Assembly (NCBI GenBank): GCA_029262235.1 | Contig: JAJCZU010000003.1 | Span: forward strand, 558,001-622,000 | Origin: Candidatus Eiseniibacteriota bacterium | GTDB taxonomy: Bacteria; Orphanbacterota; Orphanbacteria; Orphanbacterales; Orphanbacteraceae | Direction of reading: 5' to 3' | Length of the DNA stretch: 64,000 bases | Part shown: piece by piece, positions 15,742 to 24,513 of the stretch | Layout: each line of letters starts with the position of its first letter | Position numbering within the stretch: the stretch's first letter is position 1 | Notes under the pieces: generated by a model | Databases searched by the model: none | What the model was told of the DNA's origin: nothing | Seen by the model: the letters and a program-made list of their open reading frames with translations, nothing else | Translations under genes and position numbers: made by a program

Positions 15742-18690
15742 ATGTCAGGCAGGACTTTGGTCGGTTTCATTCTCGCAGTCATGACCGGGGGAGCCGGCAG
15801 CGCGCAAGCGGCGCCACCGCTCCTTGAACCGGTTCACCCCGATTCGCTCATTGTCGCGCGTGAAATCGTGCAGAGAATGAAGACGGGCGACCGGGGCCCG
15901 TACAAACGGATTCGCTGGTACTGCAAGGACGGCGCCGTGCTGGCGCCCGAGCCTTATGCGTGCGTCGAGCATGGCGGGGGGCATCAGTACGCGGAGTATT
16001 CCGCCGATCGGGAACGCCTGGCGCGCATGGGGTGGTCGGTCGGTACGATCATTACGGCGTTGACGCCGGAAGAGTACCTTGCGCCTGCGGGGCGCCGTTA
16101 CCGTTTGCGCCAGTTGCCCGTCGAGCGATACCTGACCGACGTCGACGACGGCTGGGTACTTCGGAAGGCGCAGTTCTATCGCGGGCGCGTGCAGATCGAA
16201 GACGAGGAGTACTTCGGGCAGCAGTTGCTTCAGTCCGTTCTCGCCGACCGGGAATTCGTCGCTTCGCATTTTCTTCTGATACGGGAACTCGTGCGGGCCG
16301 TGCCTCACAGCAGAGGGGGGGACAAGACGCGGAGCGTGCGCAGGATCGCGCAGGAAATCGCCGAGAAAGATCCGACGTTCGAGAAACTCAGGGTCAAGAT
16401 TCATACGAATCCCGCGTTCGAAGATGTGGCCGCCGTCAAGCGCTGGGCGGACGCCGCCTCGGCCCGCAGCGCAGCGCCGGAGCTGATCGCGTCCGCGAAG
16501 ACGCTCATGAGCGATCTGACGGCGCTCCACGGTCCGGCCGGACGCAAGGCGAGGCTCGAGTCGCTTGCCAGGCGCATCACGCGCAATCCGATGATCGGGA
16601 TCGATGCCGACATCGGACGTGTTCTCGCCGGAACGCCCGCGGCGCGCATTGCCTCGCTGGGCAGAACCCTCCGTCTCGTGCGGGAGGCGGTCGAACGTTC
16701 CGACGCGCCGGAGGCTTCGCTCGACCTTCTCGATCTTTCGCTCGAGATCGAGGACGAGCTCACGAGTTCCGGTCTTGAGTACTTGCGAACGGGCGACGGC
16801 ACGCGGCGCAGTTCGCTCGAGGTCGTTTCCTCGCTTGCCGCCGGTGCTTTCGGTGCGGGCCTGCTTTCCGAAGGGGAGCGCCTTGCGATTACGATGCCGG
16901 TCGACAACCTGCTCGCGGCTCAGTCGATCAGCCCCGCGGAGTATCTCGCCGCGCTGCAGCCGCTTCGCCGCGCCGGTGGCTGGGCGCTCGGGACCGTACG
17001 TTTCACGTTCGCCGAGGCGCTCACGCGTTTCAAGGAACTGGAGCCGAAGTCCTCGTTCTTTCCCGACGATGTGCTCCGAGGTTCGTCCATGCTGGTACTT
17101 GCGGATCTGACGAACCGCCTGCTGACGGACGCGGAGGAATGGAACGGCGTGAAGCATCGCATTCTCGGCGAAGCGATGAGTCGCGTAGTCGGCCTGAACC
17201 CCGGGCTCGCCGCCGGCAGGCTGCGCGTTCTGACCGCGGCCGAACTCGAGCATCCGGTCGTCGATCCGAAGGAGATCGTGGTGCTCCCCGAGACGATTTC
17301 CGAACTGGGGCCGGTGGCCGGCATTCTGACGCTGGCGGAAGGCAACATTCTTTCTCACATTCAGCTGCTGGCGCGAAACCTCGGGATTCCGAACGCGACA
17401 CTGTCGCCGGTTGCGCGCCGCCGGATCGCGGAAAGCGACGGCATGGATGTCGTGCTTGCCGTCGGAAGCAACGGCGCGGTTGTTCTTTCGCTGGCGCAGG
17501 ATCTGCCGGCGGATGCGGCGAACGTAATGACCCGCACCGCGGTGGAAACGGCGCAGAACGCGGCCGTCAAGATCGACGCGCCGGCGCCGGATCTCGGCGT
17601 GCGCCGTCTCGTGCCGCTCAGGGAACTGAGGTCCGCGCTGTCCGGGAAGGTCGTGGGGCCGAAAGCGGCGAATCTGGGTGAGCTTGCGAAAATCTTTCCG
17701 GAGTACGTCGCTCCCGCGATCGGCATCCCGTTCGGGATTTATGCGAACGAAGCGATGCGTGCCGCCGATCCCGCTCCCGCCCGTCTCAAGAAAGCGTTTC
17801 AATCGCACCGCGCGGGCGCGCTCAGCGACTCGGCACTGGCGGCCGAAGTCGAAAACGTGCGTGTTTCGATCGCGGGACTCACTCTTTCAAGCGAGCTGCG
17901 GGACGAGATTCGCAAAGCCATGGCGCGGGACTTCGGCCCGGCCGGAACATACGGCTTCTTCGTGCGGTCCGACACGAACGTCGAGGATCTTCCGGGGTTC
18001 ACCGGCGCGGGGCTTAACAAGACGATCCCGAATATCGTCGATCAGGAACGCCTCTGGACGGCCATTCCGGAAGTCTGGTCGTCGCCTTTCACGGCGCGCG
18101 CGATGGCGTGGCGCGGACGGATCCTGACGCGCCCCGAAGAAGTGTACCCTTCCGTGCTGCTCATGAAGAGCGTGGCCGCCGAGAAGTCGGGCGTGATGGT
18201 AACGGCGGACATCATTCACCGGGGAGAAGGGCTCACGATCGCAACCGCATGGGGCGTGGGCGGCGCCGTCGACAATGAGGCGGCAGGGACCGTCGTGATC
18301 CGCCCGGACGGTTCGGTCGAGACGATCGCCGAAGCGAAGGCGCCCTATTGCCGCAGGCTGGCAGCAGCCGGCGGGCTGGAATGGGTCGAGGCGACATCCG
18401 GCCCGGTCCTGACGGAGCAGGATCGTGCGCAGCTCGTGAAGCTTGCCGCGGTCGTCGAGTCGCGACTCGTCAGGGAGAAAGGACCGGACGGCGATCCGTT
18501 GCCGTGGGACATCGAGTTCGGATTCGAACGCGGCGAGCTCCGACTCTTTCAGATACGCCCCCTGATCGAACGCGGTCAGGTGAAAGCCGACCGCTTCGTA
18601 CGCGCGTTCGATTCCGGTGCGGTGCGCACGGAGGGCCGCGTCGATCTGGACAAACCACTTCCCAGGTTCGAATCGGGAGCGTCACCATGA
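15742..18690 (+). CDS. Predicted exported dikinase, glucan-water-dikinase-like (PEP/pyruvate-binding domain)
   Basis: 982 residues. The N-terminus MSGRTLVGFILAVMTGGAGSAQA reads as a short signal peptide with an AQA-A cleavage site. Residues about 30-490 are helical with no domain I recognise. A phosphohistidine swivel domain follows, with the motif LSHIQLLARNLGIP carrying candidate catalytic His539. The last 350 residues are the ATP-binding domain of the PPDK/PEP-synthase group: V638-GPKAANLGEL (Lys641), V741-RSDTNVEDLPGFTGAGL, and DIEF..FQIRP near 923-940. His-swivel before a C-terminal ATP domain, together with the VEDL-AGL-IPN and LSH-ARN patterns, matches alpha-glucan water dikinases rather than PEP synthase. 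No C-terminal PEP-binding TIM barrel is present. The substrate is unknown. Export is odd because ATP is normally absent outside the cytoplasm. Confidence 0.82.
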   Translation: MSGRTLVGFILAVMTGGAGSAQAAPPLLEPVHPDSLIVAREIVQRMKTGDRGPYKRIRWYCKDGAVLAPEPYACVEHGGGHQYAEYSADRERLARMGWSVGTIITALTPEEYLAPAGRRYRLRQLPVERYLTDVDDGWVLRKAQFYRGRVQIEDEEYFGQQLLQSVLADREFVASHFLLIRELVRAVPHSRGGDKTRSVRRIAQEIAEKDPTFEKLRVKIHTNPAFEDVAAVKRWADAASARSAAPELIASAKTLMSDLTALHGPAGRKARLESLARRITRNPMIGIDADIGRVLAGTPAARIASLGRTLRLVREAVERSDAPEASLDLLDLSLEIEDELTSSGLEYLRTGDGTRRSSLEVVSSLAAGAFGAGLLSEGERLAITMPVDNLLAAQSISPAEYLAALQPLRRAGGWALGTVRFTFAEALTRFKELEPKSSFFPDDVLRGSSMLVLADLTNRLLTDAEEWNGVKHRILGEAMSRVVGLNPGLAAGRLRVLTAAELEHPVVDPKEIVVLPETISELGPVAGILTLAEGNILSHIQLLARNLGIPNATLSPVARRRIAESDGMDVVLAVGSNGAVVLSLAQDLPADAANVMTRTAVETAQNAAVKIDAPAPDLGVRRLVPLRELRSALSGKVVGPKAANLGELAKIFPEYVAPAIGIPFGIYANEAMRAADPAPARLKKAFQSHRAGALSDSALAAEVENVRVSIAGLTLSSELRDEIRKAMARDFGPAGTYGFFVRSDTNVEDLPGFTGAGLNKTIPNIVDQERLWTAIPEVWSSPFTARAMAWRGRILTRPEEVYPSVLLMKSVAAEKSGVMVTADIIHRGEGLTIATAWGVGGAVDNEAAGTVVIRPDGSVETIAEAKAPYCRRLAAAGGLEWVEATSGPVLTEQDRAQLVKLAAVVESRLVREKGPDGDPLPWDIEFGFERGELRLFQIRPLIERGQVKADRFVRAFDSGAVRTEGRVDLDKPLPRFESGASP

Positions 18691-20036
18691 TCCGAAGTTA
18701 TCGAGCCGGGAGACCGGCCTTCCTGTTTCTGATTGCGGCCGGCGTTTTCTTTCTGACAAACGCGCCGTCGTTCGGTTATCCGCTCGACGGATTCGAAAAA
18801 ATGAGCATCGGCCGTCTCGACGCCTACGCGAAGATTCAGGCAGGGGGAAAGGGGACGCTGCTTCCTCCGGGCGCTCTTCTCCCTTCGAGCGCGATCCGTC
18901 TGCATCTCGCCGAGACCAGTCCCGACTGGGAGCTGACGGAAGCGGCGAAAGACCCCGTGCTGCAGAGCGCGATCGAGTCGCTCTTTCGCGGACGCGATCC
19001 CTCCTACGCCATCACCGTGATCGATATCACGGATCCTGACAACATCGCATGGGCGGGCCTTCGCGAAGACCGGGCGCAGCTCCCCGGAAGCGTCGGCAAG
19101 ATCCTCTGCATGACGGCGCTGTTCGACGGGCTGGCGCGCGCGTTTCCCGACACGCTCGACCGCGCGCGCGTGCTCAGGGAAACGGTCATCGAAGCGACCG
19201 ACTGGGTCATGTGGGATTCGCACAAGGTCCCGCATTACGATGCCGCATCCCGCGTGAACCGTTTTGCGACGATCACTCCGGGAAACCGCTTCAACCTCGC
19301 CGAGTGGATCGACCATATGATTTCGTCCTCCGCCAACTCGGCCGGTGCAACAGTCTGGAAGGAAGCGATTCTGCTGCATCACTTCGGCGCTTCCTATCCG
19401 CCTTCGCGCTCGGAAGAAGTCGACTTTTTCGCGCAAACTCCGAAGAGCGAACTGCAGGAGCTGCAGCTTGCCGTGATCCGCGAGCCGCTCGCAAGGGCCG
19501 GTATCGACATCAGCCAGGTGCAGCAGGGGACGATGTGGACGAAGGGGGGGCAGCAGAAGATTCCCGGCGTGCAGTCGTTCGCGACGCCGCGCGAACTCGC
19601 GCGTATCCTTCTCCGCATCGAGCAGGGGCGTCTCGTCGATTGCTGGTCATCTCTGGAAATGAAAAAGTTTCTCTACATGACGAAGAAGCGGTACCGCTAT
19701 GTCTTCGCTCCCGAGCTGCACGAATCCGCCGTCTACTTCAAAAGCGGCTCGTTCTACAAGTGCAGGGAGGAAGAGGGCTTCGCGTGTGCGAAGTACAAGG
19801 GAAACGTGACGAACATCATGAACTCGATCGCGATCATCGAGTCGCCCGCGGCGCCGGGCCCCGACCAGAAGGTCTATCTCGTTGCGCTTACATCGAATGT
19901 CCTTCGCCTGAACTCGGCCTGGGATCACTCGCGGATCGGGGCCGCGATCGACCAGGCGATTCGCACGCGAAAAGGGGTGACCATCGATTATTCCGGGGGA
20001 AATCGCGAACAGGAAGAGGCGGGGCGGGGGGACTGA
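18687..20036 (+). CDS. Exported serine hydrolase, beta-lactamase/PBP fold (second copy)
   Basis: 449 residues. The ATG at 18687 overlaps the dikinase stop by 4 bp, and the protein then begins with a signal peptide (MIRSYRAG, then a hydrophobic run to about residue 30). The active-site motifs are S135-V-G-K138 (SxxK), S215-A-N217 (SxN) and K352-S-G354. Between them is an insert of about 130 residues that the 319-residue relative at 13242-14201 lacks. Four cysteines near residues 148-368 may form disulfides. The gene is translationally coupled to the dikinase, so a shared envelope process is likely. It could act on peptidoglycan, on a glycan ester, or as a catalytically altered binding protein; the sequence does not decide. 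Confidence 0.8.
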   Translation: MIRSYRAGRPAFLFLIAAGVFFLTNAPSFGYPLDGFEKMSIGRLDAYAKIQAGGKGTLLPPGALLPSSAIRLHLAETSPDWELTEAAKDPVLQSAIESLFRGRDPSYAITVIDITDPDNIAWAGLREDRAQLPGSVGKILCMTALFDGLARAFPDTLDRARVLRETVIEATDWVMWDSHKVPHYDAASRVNRFATITPGNRFNLAEWIDHMISSSANSAGATVWKEAILLHHFGASYPPSRSEEVDFFAQTPKSELQELQLAVIREPLARAGIDISQVQQGTMWTKGGQQKIPGVQSFATPRELARILLRIEQGRLVDCWSSLEMKKFLYMTKKRYRYVFAPELHESAVYFKSGSFYKCREEEGFACAKYKGNVTNIMNSIAIIESPAAPGPDQKVYLVALTSNVLRLNSAWDHSRIGAAIDQAIRTRKGVTIDYSGGNREQEEAGRGD

Positions 20037-20154
20037 CCGAAGCCCGCCGGATCTCCCCGATGCCTGCTTTTCGAGCCCTCGGGCAGTCGAAGAGGCGATA
20101 TTCCGGCCCTGCTGGCTCGTACTCTGTTTGTATAGAAAAAAGATAGACAAAAAC

Positions 20155-20183
20155 TTGACAGATCCCTCTCGTGCATGTACATT
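20155..20183 (+). promoter_or_regulatory. Sigma-70-type promoter for the fasciclin gene
   Basis: A perfect TTGACA (-35) at 20155-20160, a 17-bp spacer, and TACATT (-10, four of six matches) at 20178-20183. It is 74 bp upstream of the fasciclin start. This is the best -35 element in the window. Confidence 0.6.
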
Positions 20184-20256
20184 CTCCTCTGTCGGCGGCA
20201 ACTTCGCCGGCATATCCAATCGGCAATCGATAACGGAAACGAAGGAGAAAGAAACC

Positions 20257-20781
20257 ATGAGACGGAACAAGGGAATGATCGCAGCGGCAGTCGCTCTTCT
20301 GATCGGCGGCGCCGGCATCTCGCAGGCCCAGGCGGCGGACATCTACGATACGGCGAAAGAAGCCGGGGCGTTCACGATCCTGCTGACGGCCATCGACGCG
20401 GCCGGTCTCGAAGAGACGATTCGGACCACGGAACTGACGGTCTTCGCCCCGACGGATGAAGCCTTCCAGGGCCTGCCGGCGGGCACGATCGACAAGCTTC
20501 TCGCCAACACGGACCTGCTCACGGAGCTCCTGACCTACCATGTAGTGGTCGGCACTGTGGAAGCCAAGGACGTCGTACAGCTCAAAGAAGCCACGACGTT
20601 CCAGGGTGAGAACGTCAAGGTCAGCACTCCGGCCGGCAAATCCGTCCGCATCAACAACGCTACGGTCGTGACGGCCGATGTCGCGGCGGACAACGGTGTC
20701 ATTCACGTCATCGACAAGGTACTGATGCCGAAGAATTTCATCGGCAAGCTGAATAAGACGAACGCCGAAGCCAGGTACTAG
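20257..20781 (+). CDS. Secreted fasciclin (FAS1) domain protein
   Basis: 174 residues. The start at 20257 is supported by AAGGAG nine bases upstream and by a signal peptide (MRRNKGMIAAAVALLIGGAGISQAQAA). One FAS1 domain fills the mature protein: DIYDTAKEAGAFTILLTAIDAAGL, then LTVFAPTDEAFQGLPAGTIDKLL (H1 box), then YHVVVGTV, and NGVIHVIDKVLMP (H2 box). FAS1 domains mediate adhesion and protein or carbohydrate binding at cell surfaces. Single-domain secreted FAS1 proteins are common in bacteria and are often highly expressed, which fits the strong promoter and the hairpin downstream. Monocistronic. Confidence 0.92.
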   Translation: MRRNKGMIAAAVALLIGGAGISQAQAADIYDTAKEAGAFTILLTAIDAAGLEETIRTTELTVFAPTDEAFQGLPAGTIDKLLANTDLLTELLTYHVVVGTVEAKDVVQLKEATTFQGENVKVSTPAGKSVRINNATVVTADVAADNGVIHVIDKVLMPKNFIGKLNKTNAEARY

Positions 20782-20816
20782 ACAGTATCCGGACACCACG
20801 CGATGTCTGCTGCGCC

Positions 20817-20847
20817 GCGCCCGGTCCACCAGGACCGGGCGCCTGTT
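20817..20847 (+). terminator. Hairpin downstream of the fasciclin gene
   Basis: A perfect 11-bp stem (GCGCCCGGTCC, loop ACCA, GGACCGGGCGC) followed by CTGTT. The T-tract is poor, so termination may be inefficient, but the stem is very stable and sits 36 bp after the stop. Confidence 0.5.
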
Positions 20848-20940
20848 CGACGTGAACGCGGATTCCGAACTCGGGCGACCAGTCGCTCAAGATGTTCGGT
20901 GGCTGCTGCAGCGGCGCGTTCCAGCAGTTCGGATCCAGGC

Positions 20941-23900
20941 CTAACGGATCAGGACGAGCTTCGTTACGACCCGCTCATCGCCGGCACGAAGCACTCCGAA
21001 GTAGACGCCCGACGGGGCGTCGCTTCCGCCGGTGCGCTTTCCCTGCCATGCGAACTGATGCGTGCCGGCGGGCAGGTACGCGTTGACGAGCCGCGTCACG
21101 AGGGCACCCCGCGCGTCATGGATATCGAGCCGCGCGTGCCCGGCTTCCGCGAGCGCGAATGAGAGCGTCGTAGTCGGATTGAACGGATTCGGTACGCCCG
21201 CCAGGGTGAGGGGCCCGGCCGGAGGCACTTCGCCCCCTGCTACATCGGTGACCGTGCTCCTGAAAACAGGGCCCATCACTTCGACCCCGCCCGCCTTCAA
21301 TTCACCCTGCAGGTAATACTCGCGGTCCGATGGCGCGTTCGCGTCTACGTATTCGAACGTGACTTCGCCGCTCAATTCGGAAACATCCTCGAGCATCAGC
21401 AGCTCATACTCATCGTCCGGAATGCGACCGCCGACCAGATGCATGCGCAGGAACCGTGATGCGTTCGCTACGGTCCAGTCCACACGAACACCGGCCTGCT
21501 CTTCGACCGGATTGATCGTGCCGACCGGCTGCGACGGTGGCGGCACGGGCAGGAAGTACTGGCAGAGCGGGCTTCCGCAAACCGTAATCTCGCAGTTCCG
21601 CGTCACGGTGCTGTAGTTGTCCTGCAGCGTCACGGTGAACGGATACTTGCCGACCCCCGCGCTGGTTGTCCCCGTTACGAGCCCCGTGACCGGATTGATG
21701 TCGAGGCCGGGCGGGAGGCCAAGCTGCGACCAGGTGAACGGGGGGTATCCGTCGTTTGCCTTGAACCGTGAAGGGGCCGTGTATGCCCTGTTTCGCCTCG
21801 CGAGAGGCAGCGGGCAAACCGGTTTGCTGAAATCGATTGAAACGAGCGCGCTGCATTCCGCGTAGGTGCCGCAAACCCCGTGAGGTTCGGTGAATGTGAC
21901 CGTCTCGAGGTCGGTCGAGAAATACGCGGACTCGGGCCCGTGCAGCAGGAAGCCGACGCACGGTCCGGACGTGACTTCGTAAACGAGCGAACCGAGCGTA
22001 GCGGGGAACGTGACCGGGTTCGAAAGCGAGAAGTCGGTCGACTGCGCAAGCCAGCACTGCATGCGCGGGTAGAGGGCCGAAAGGCTGTCGGGAACGTTCT
22101 TCGGCTGCAGCGGAATGTCTGTCCATCCGGCGGGCGTGTTGTAGGCGAACGTATCGATCAGCACGGATTCGGAATCGATGGCGCAGAATGTGCACCCCCA
22201 GCTGTAGGTCGACGAGAAGCCGGCGATGAAGAGATCGAGCGTGTCCACGGTACCGATCGAATCGAAGAGCGTGCCCATGTCGATGGCGGGATCGCATATC
22301 ATGTCGCCGTCGCGGTCGAGCCCGAGGAAACTCGGCCCGATCGTAACTTCGCAGTTCGTGATGTCCGCGAGTCCGAGCTGGTCGACGGCCGATACGACGA
22401 ACGCGAAAGTGCCGGCGCTCAGCGGAGTTCCGCCGATTTCCCCCGTTGCGGAATCGATGTCCATCCCCGCGGGCAAACCCGCCTGCGACCACGTGTAGGG
22501 GGGCCACCCGCCGCTCGCCGAGAAAACAGATCCGGCAGGGTAGAGTTCGTTCGGGTCAGAGTCCGGAAGCGGGCACGCCGGAGTGTTCTGGTGGATCGTG
22601 AGCGAATCAACGACGAGGATCGAGCAGTCACGCGATGCGGAGTCGCCCTGATCGGCAACCGTCACTGTGAACGGAAAGTTGCCGACCGTGTTCGGCGTGC
22701 CGGAAAGCTCCCCGGTTGCAGTCCCGATCGTAACCCCCGGCGGAAGTCCGGATGCCGACCATGTGATCGGGGGAATGCCCGCGAACGATTGAAAGACGTA
22801 GCCCGCGGGGATCGGCAGGGCACGCACCGCGAAGGGCAGGGGGCAGGCCGGATTCAACGTGTCGATCGTAACGGCGAACCCGGCGGCGATCGCGCAGGCT
22901 CGTTCGTCTGTGATTCCGAGAGAATCCGTAACGGTAACGGTGAATGCGAAGTATCCGGTTTCGTTCGTCGTGCCGCCGATTTCGCCGGCCGGGGAAAGGG
23001 TGAGCCCCGCGGGCAATCCGTCGGCGGACCAGACGTGCGGCGGAATCCCGCCCGCGGCCTGGAAGACCGTGCCGGCAGGGTAGGGCACGCCAGGGGTCGC
23101 GATCGGAATCGGGCACGCGGGCTGGAGCGTGTCGATCGCGAGATCCGCGATGACCCGAAGGCTGCATGTGCGCGACGCGATCGATGCGAAACGCTTCCCT
23201 TCCGAATCGGCCACGTTTACTGTGAATACGAATTTGCCGACTTCCGTGGGAGTGCCGATCAAGAGCCCGTTGTCCCCCTGCACGACCATTCCCGCGGGAA
23301 GTCCGGTGCCCGACCAGACGAAGGGCGGAACGCCCCCGATGGCCAGGAACTGTACGTTCTGCGGATACGGAACCGAGAGGGCGCCGGGCGGAACGGGGCA
23401 GGCGGGGTCGAATGGATCGATGGCCACATCGGCACCGACGACGAGTGAGCATGCGCGCGCCGCCTGAGCGCCGACACTGTCGGTCACCATCGCCGTGAAC
23501 ACAAAACTGCCCATGACCGACGGCGTGCCGACGATTTCACCCGTTGCCGCATCGATGTCGAGGCCGGCCGGCAGCCCGGACTGTGACCATGTATGCGGGA
23601 GAACGCCCCCGGCCGCCACGAACGTGACCCCGCCCGGATAGACGTCGCCCACGTGACCGGGCGGAACAGGACAGAGGGGGGCGAACGGATTGACGGAAAG
23701 CGGCACGCCGCACGGTTGGTTCGCGCATACGTCCTGCGGGTTCGTGAAGAGGACAGACTGGAAATCGGTTGTCAGGTAGCCGCTCTTCGGTCCGTGAATC
23801 AGGAAGCCGACGCATGTGTCCTGGGCAACTTGATATGAAATGCTGCCGAGGCGGGCCGGCAGCCCGATCGGACTGCTGAGGTTGAAGTCGACCGCTTGAG

Positions 23901-24276
23901 CAAGCCAGCACCTGGCCTTCGGGAACAGGCCGCTGACCGCCGCGGGGACAGCGTCTTCCAGCAGGTTGATCGTCGTCCAGCCGGCCGGTGTTTCATAGAG
24001 AAAAGTGTCGAGGATCACGGAGTTCGAGTCGATCGCGCAGAACGTGCAGCCCCAGCTGTAAGTGCTGTCCGCGGCATCGATGAACAGATCGATCGTATCG
24101 CGCATGCCTGCCGTTGCGCTCGCGATGCCCATGTCCGACGGCGCGTCGCAGGCCAGGTCGCCATTGCGGTCGAAGCCGATGAAACTCGCAAATGCACTGG
24201 GACAGAAAAGCGCGATCGACAGAAAGAAGGCGAGGCAGAAGAGGGGGACGGGATCGTGCCGTTTACCGCAATTCAT
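20941..24276 (-). CDS. Large secreted mosaic protein: duplicated module, six putative Ig domains, C-terminal sorting domain
   Basis: 1111 residues with a signal peptide (to about residue 30). Module A (about 31-188) begins FIGFDRNGDLACD and includes the fingerprint TYSWGCTFCAIDS. Five He_PIG-like Ig domains (about 190-665) each carry a signature such as PPYTWSQAGLPAGMDID followed by GEIGGTP. A second copy of module A (about 665-820, FLGLDRDGDMICD, TYSWGCTFCAIDS) is followed by a sixth Ig domain, a fibronectin-like segment, and the FlgD-like C-terminal domain (VPNPFNPTTTLSF...SGVYFGVL..KLVLIR). The cysteine pairs in module A and the recurring CPLP linkers suggest disulfides. It is probably a surface-displayed or secreted adhesive protein; no catalytic motif is seen. 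GGAG lies upstream of the ATG. Confidence 0.88.
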   Translation of the reverse strand: MNCGKRHDPVPLFCLAFFLSIALFCPSAFASFIGFDRNGDLACDAPSDMGIASATAGMRDTIDLFIDAADSTYSWGCTFCAIDSNSVILDTFLYETPAGWTTINLLEDAVPAAVSGLFPKARCWLAQAVDFNLSSPIGLPARLGSISYQVAQDTCVGFLIHGPKSGYLTTDFQSVLFTNPQDVCANQPCGVPLSVNPFAPLCPVPPGHVGDVYPGGVTFVAAGGVLPHTWSQSGLPAGLDIDAATGEIVGTPSVMGSFVFTAMVTDSVGAQAARACSLVVGADVAIDPFDPACPVPPGALSVPYPQNVQFLAIGGVPPFVWSGTGLPAGMVVQGDNGLLIGTPTEVGKFVFTVNVADSEGKRFASIASRTCSLRVIADLAIDTLQPACPIPIATPGVPYPAGTVFQAAGGIPPHVWSADGLPAGLTLSPAGEIGGTTNETGYFAFTVTVTDSLGITDERACAIAAGFAVTIDTLNPACPLPFAVRALPIPAGYVFQSFAGIPPITWSASGLPPGVTIGTATGELSGTPNTVGNFPFTVTVADQGDSASRDCSILVVDSLTIHQNTPACPLPDSDPNELYPAGSVFSASGGWPPYTWSQAGLPAGMDIDSATGEIGGTPLSAGTFAFVVSAVDQLGLADITNCEVTIGPSFLGLDRDGDMICDPAIDMGTLFDSIGTVDTLDLFIAGFSSTYSWGCTFCAIDSESVLIDTFAYNTPAGWTDIPLQPKNVPDSLSALYPRMQCWLAQSTDFSLSNPVTFPATLGSLVYEVTSGPCVGFLLHGPESAYFSTDLETVTFTEPHGVCGTYAECSALVSIDFSKPVCPLPLARRNRAYTAPSRFKANDGYPPFTWSQLGLPPGLDINPVTGLVTGTTSAGVGKYPFTVTLQDNYSTVTRNCEITVCGSPLCQYFLPVPPPSQPVGTINPVEEQAGVRVDWTVANASRFLRMHLVGGRIPDDEYELLMLEDVSELSGEVTFEYVDANAPSDREYYLQGELKAGGVEVMGPVFRSTVTDVAGGEVPPAGPLTLAGVPNPFNPTTTLSFALAEAGHARLDIHDARGALVTRLVNAYLPAGTHQFAWQGKRTGGSDAPSGVYFGVLRAGDERVVTKLVLIR

Positions 24277-24319
24277 GATGACGCTCCGCTATCGACTGGA
24301 TACCCGTCCTGACCTCGAT

Positions 24320-24328
24320 AGTTTAGCA
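24320..24328 (-). promoter_or_regulatory. Weak extended -10 candidate for the Ig-domain gene
   Basis: Minus strand TGC-TAAACT about 44 bp before the ATG at 24276. It matches the TGn extended -10 layout seen at other genes here; the hexamer matches four of six positions. No -35 is visible. Confidence 0.25.
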
Positions 24329-24430
24329 CTTAATCGAAACGCGTGCAAATGCGTGCGCCCGGGAGCGGTGTGGAGCATCGGGCGGGAGTGATTCCTGTGG
24401 CTTCACCATTCCGCGCGTGCACCGGAACTC

Positions 24431-24439
24431 TGATACAAT
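24431..24439 (+). promoter_or_regulatory. Extended -10 promoter candidate for the lipase-like gene
   Basis: TGA-TACAAT, an extended -10 with five of six hexamer matches, 74 bp upstream of the preferred GTG start at 24514. No clear -35. It is divergent from the Ig-domain gene. Confidence 0.4.
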
Positions 24440-24513
24440 AGCAGGGGGGGCATGTGACGATTCGCCCGCAACGATGCGCCTGCAACACATATCCGATTGA
24501 GGGAGCCATTTCC

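Noticed and set aside
18663-18673. tRNA T-loop-like sequence GGTTCGAATC
   Set aside because: It lies inside the dikinase coding sequence and no acceptor or anticodon stem can be folded around it.
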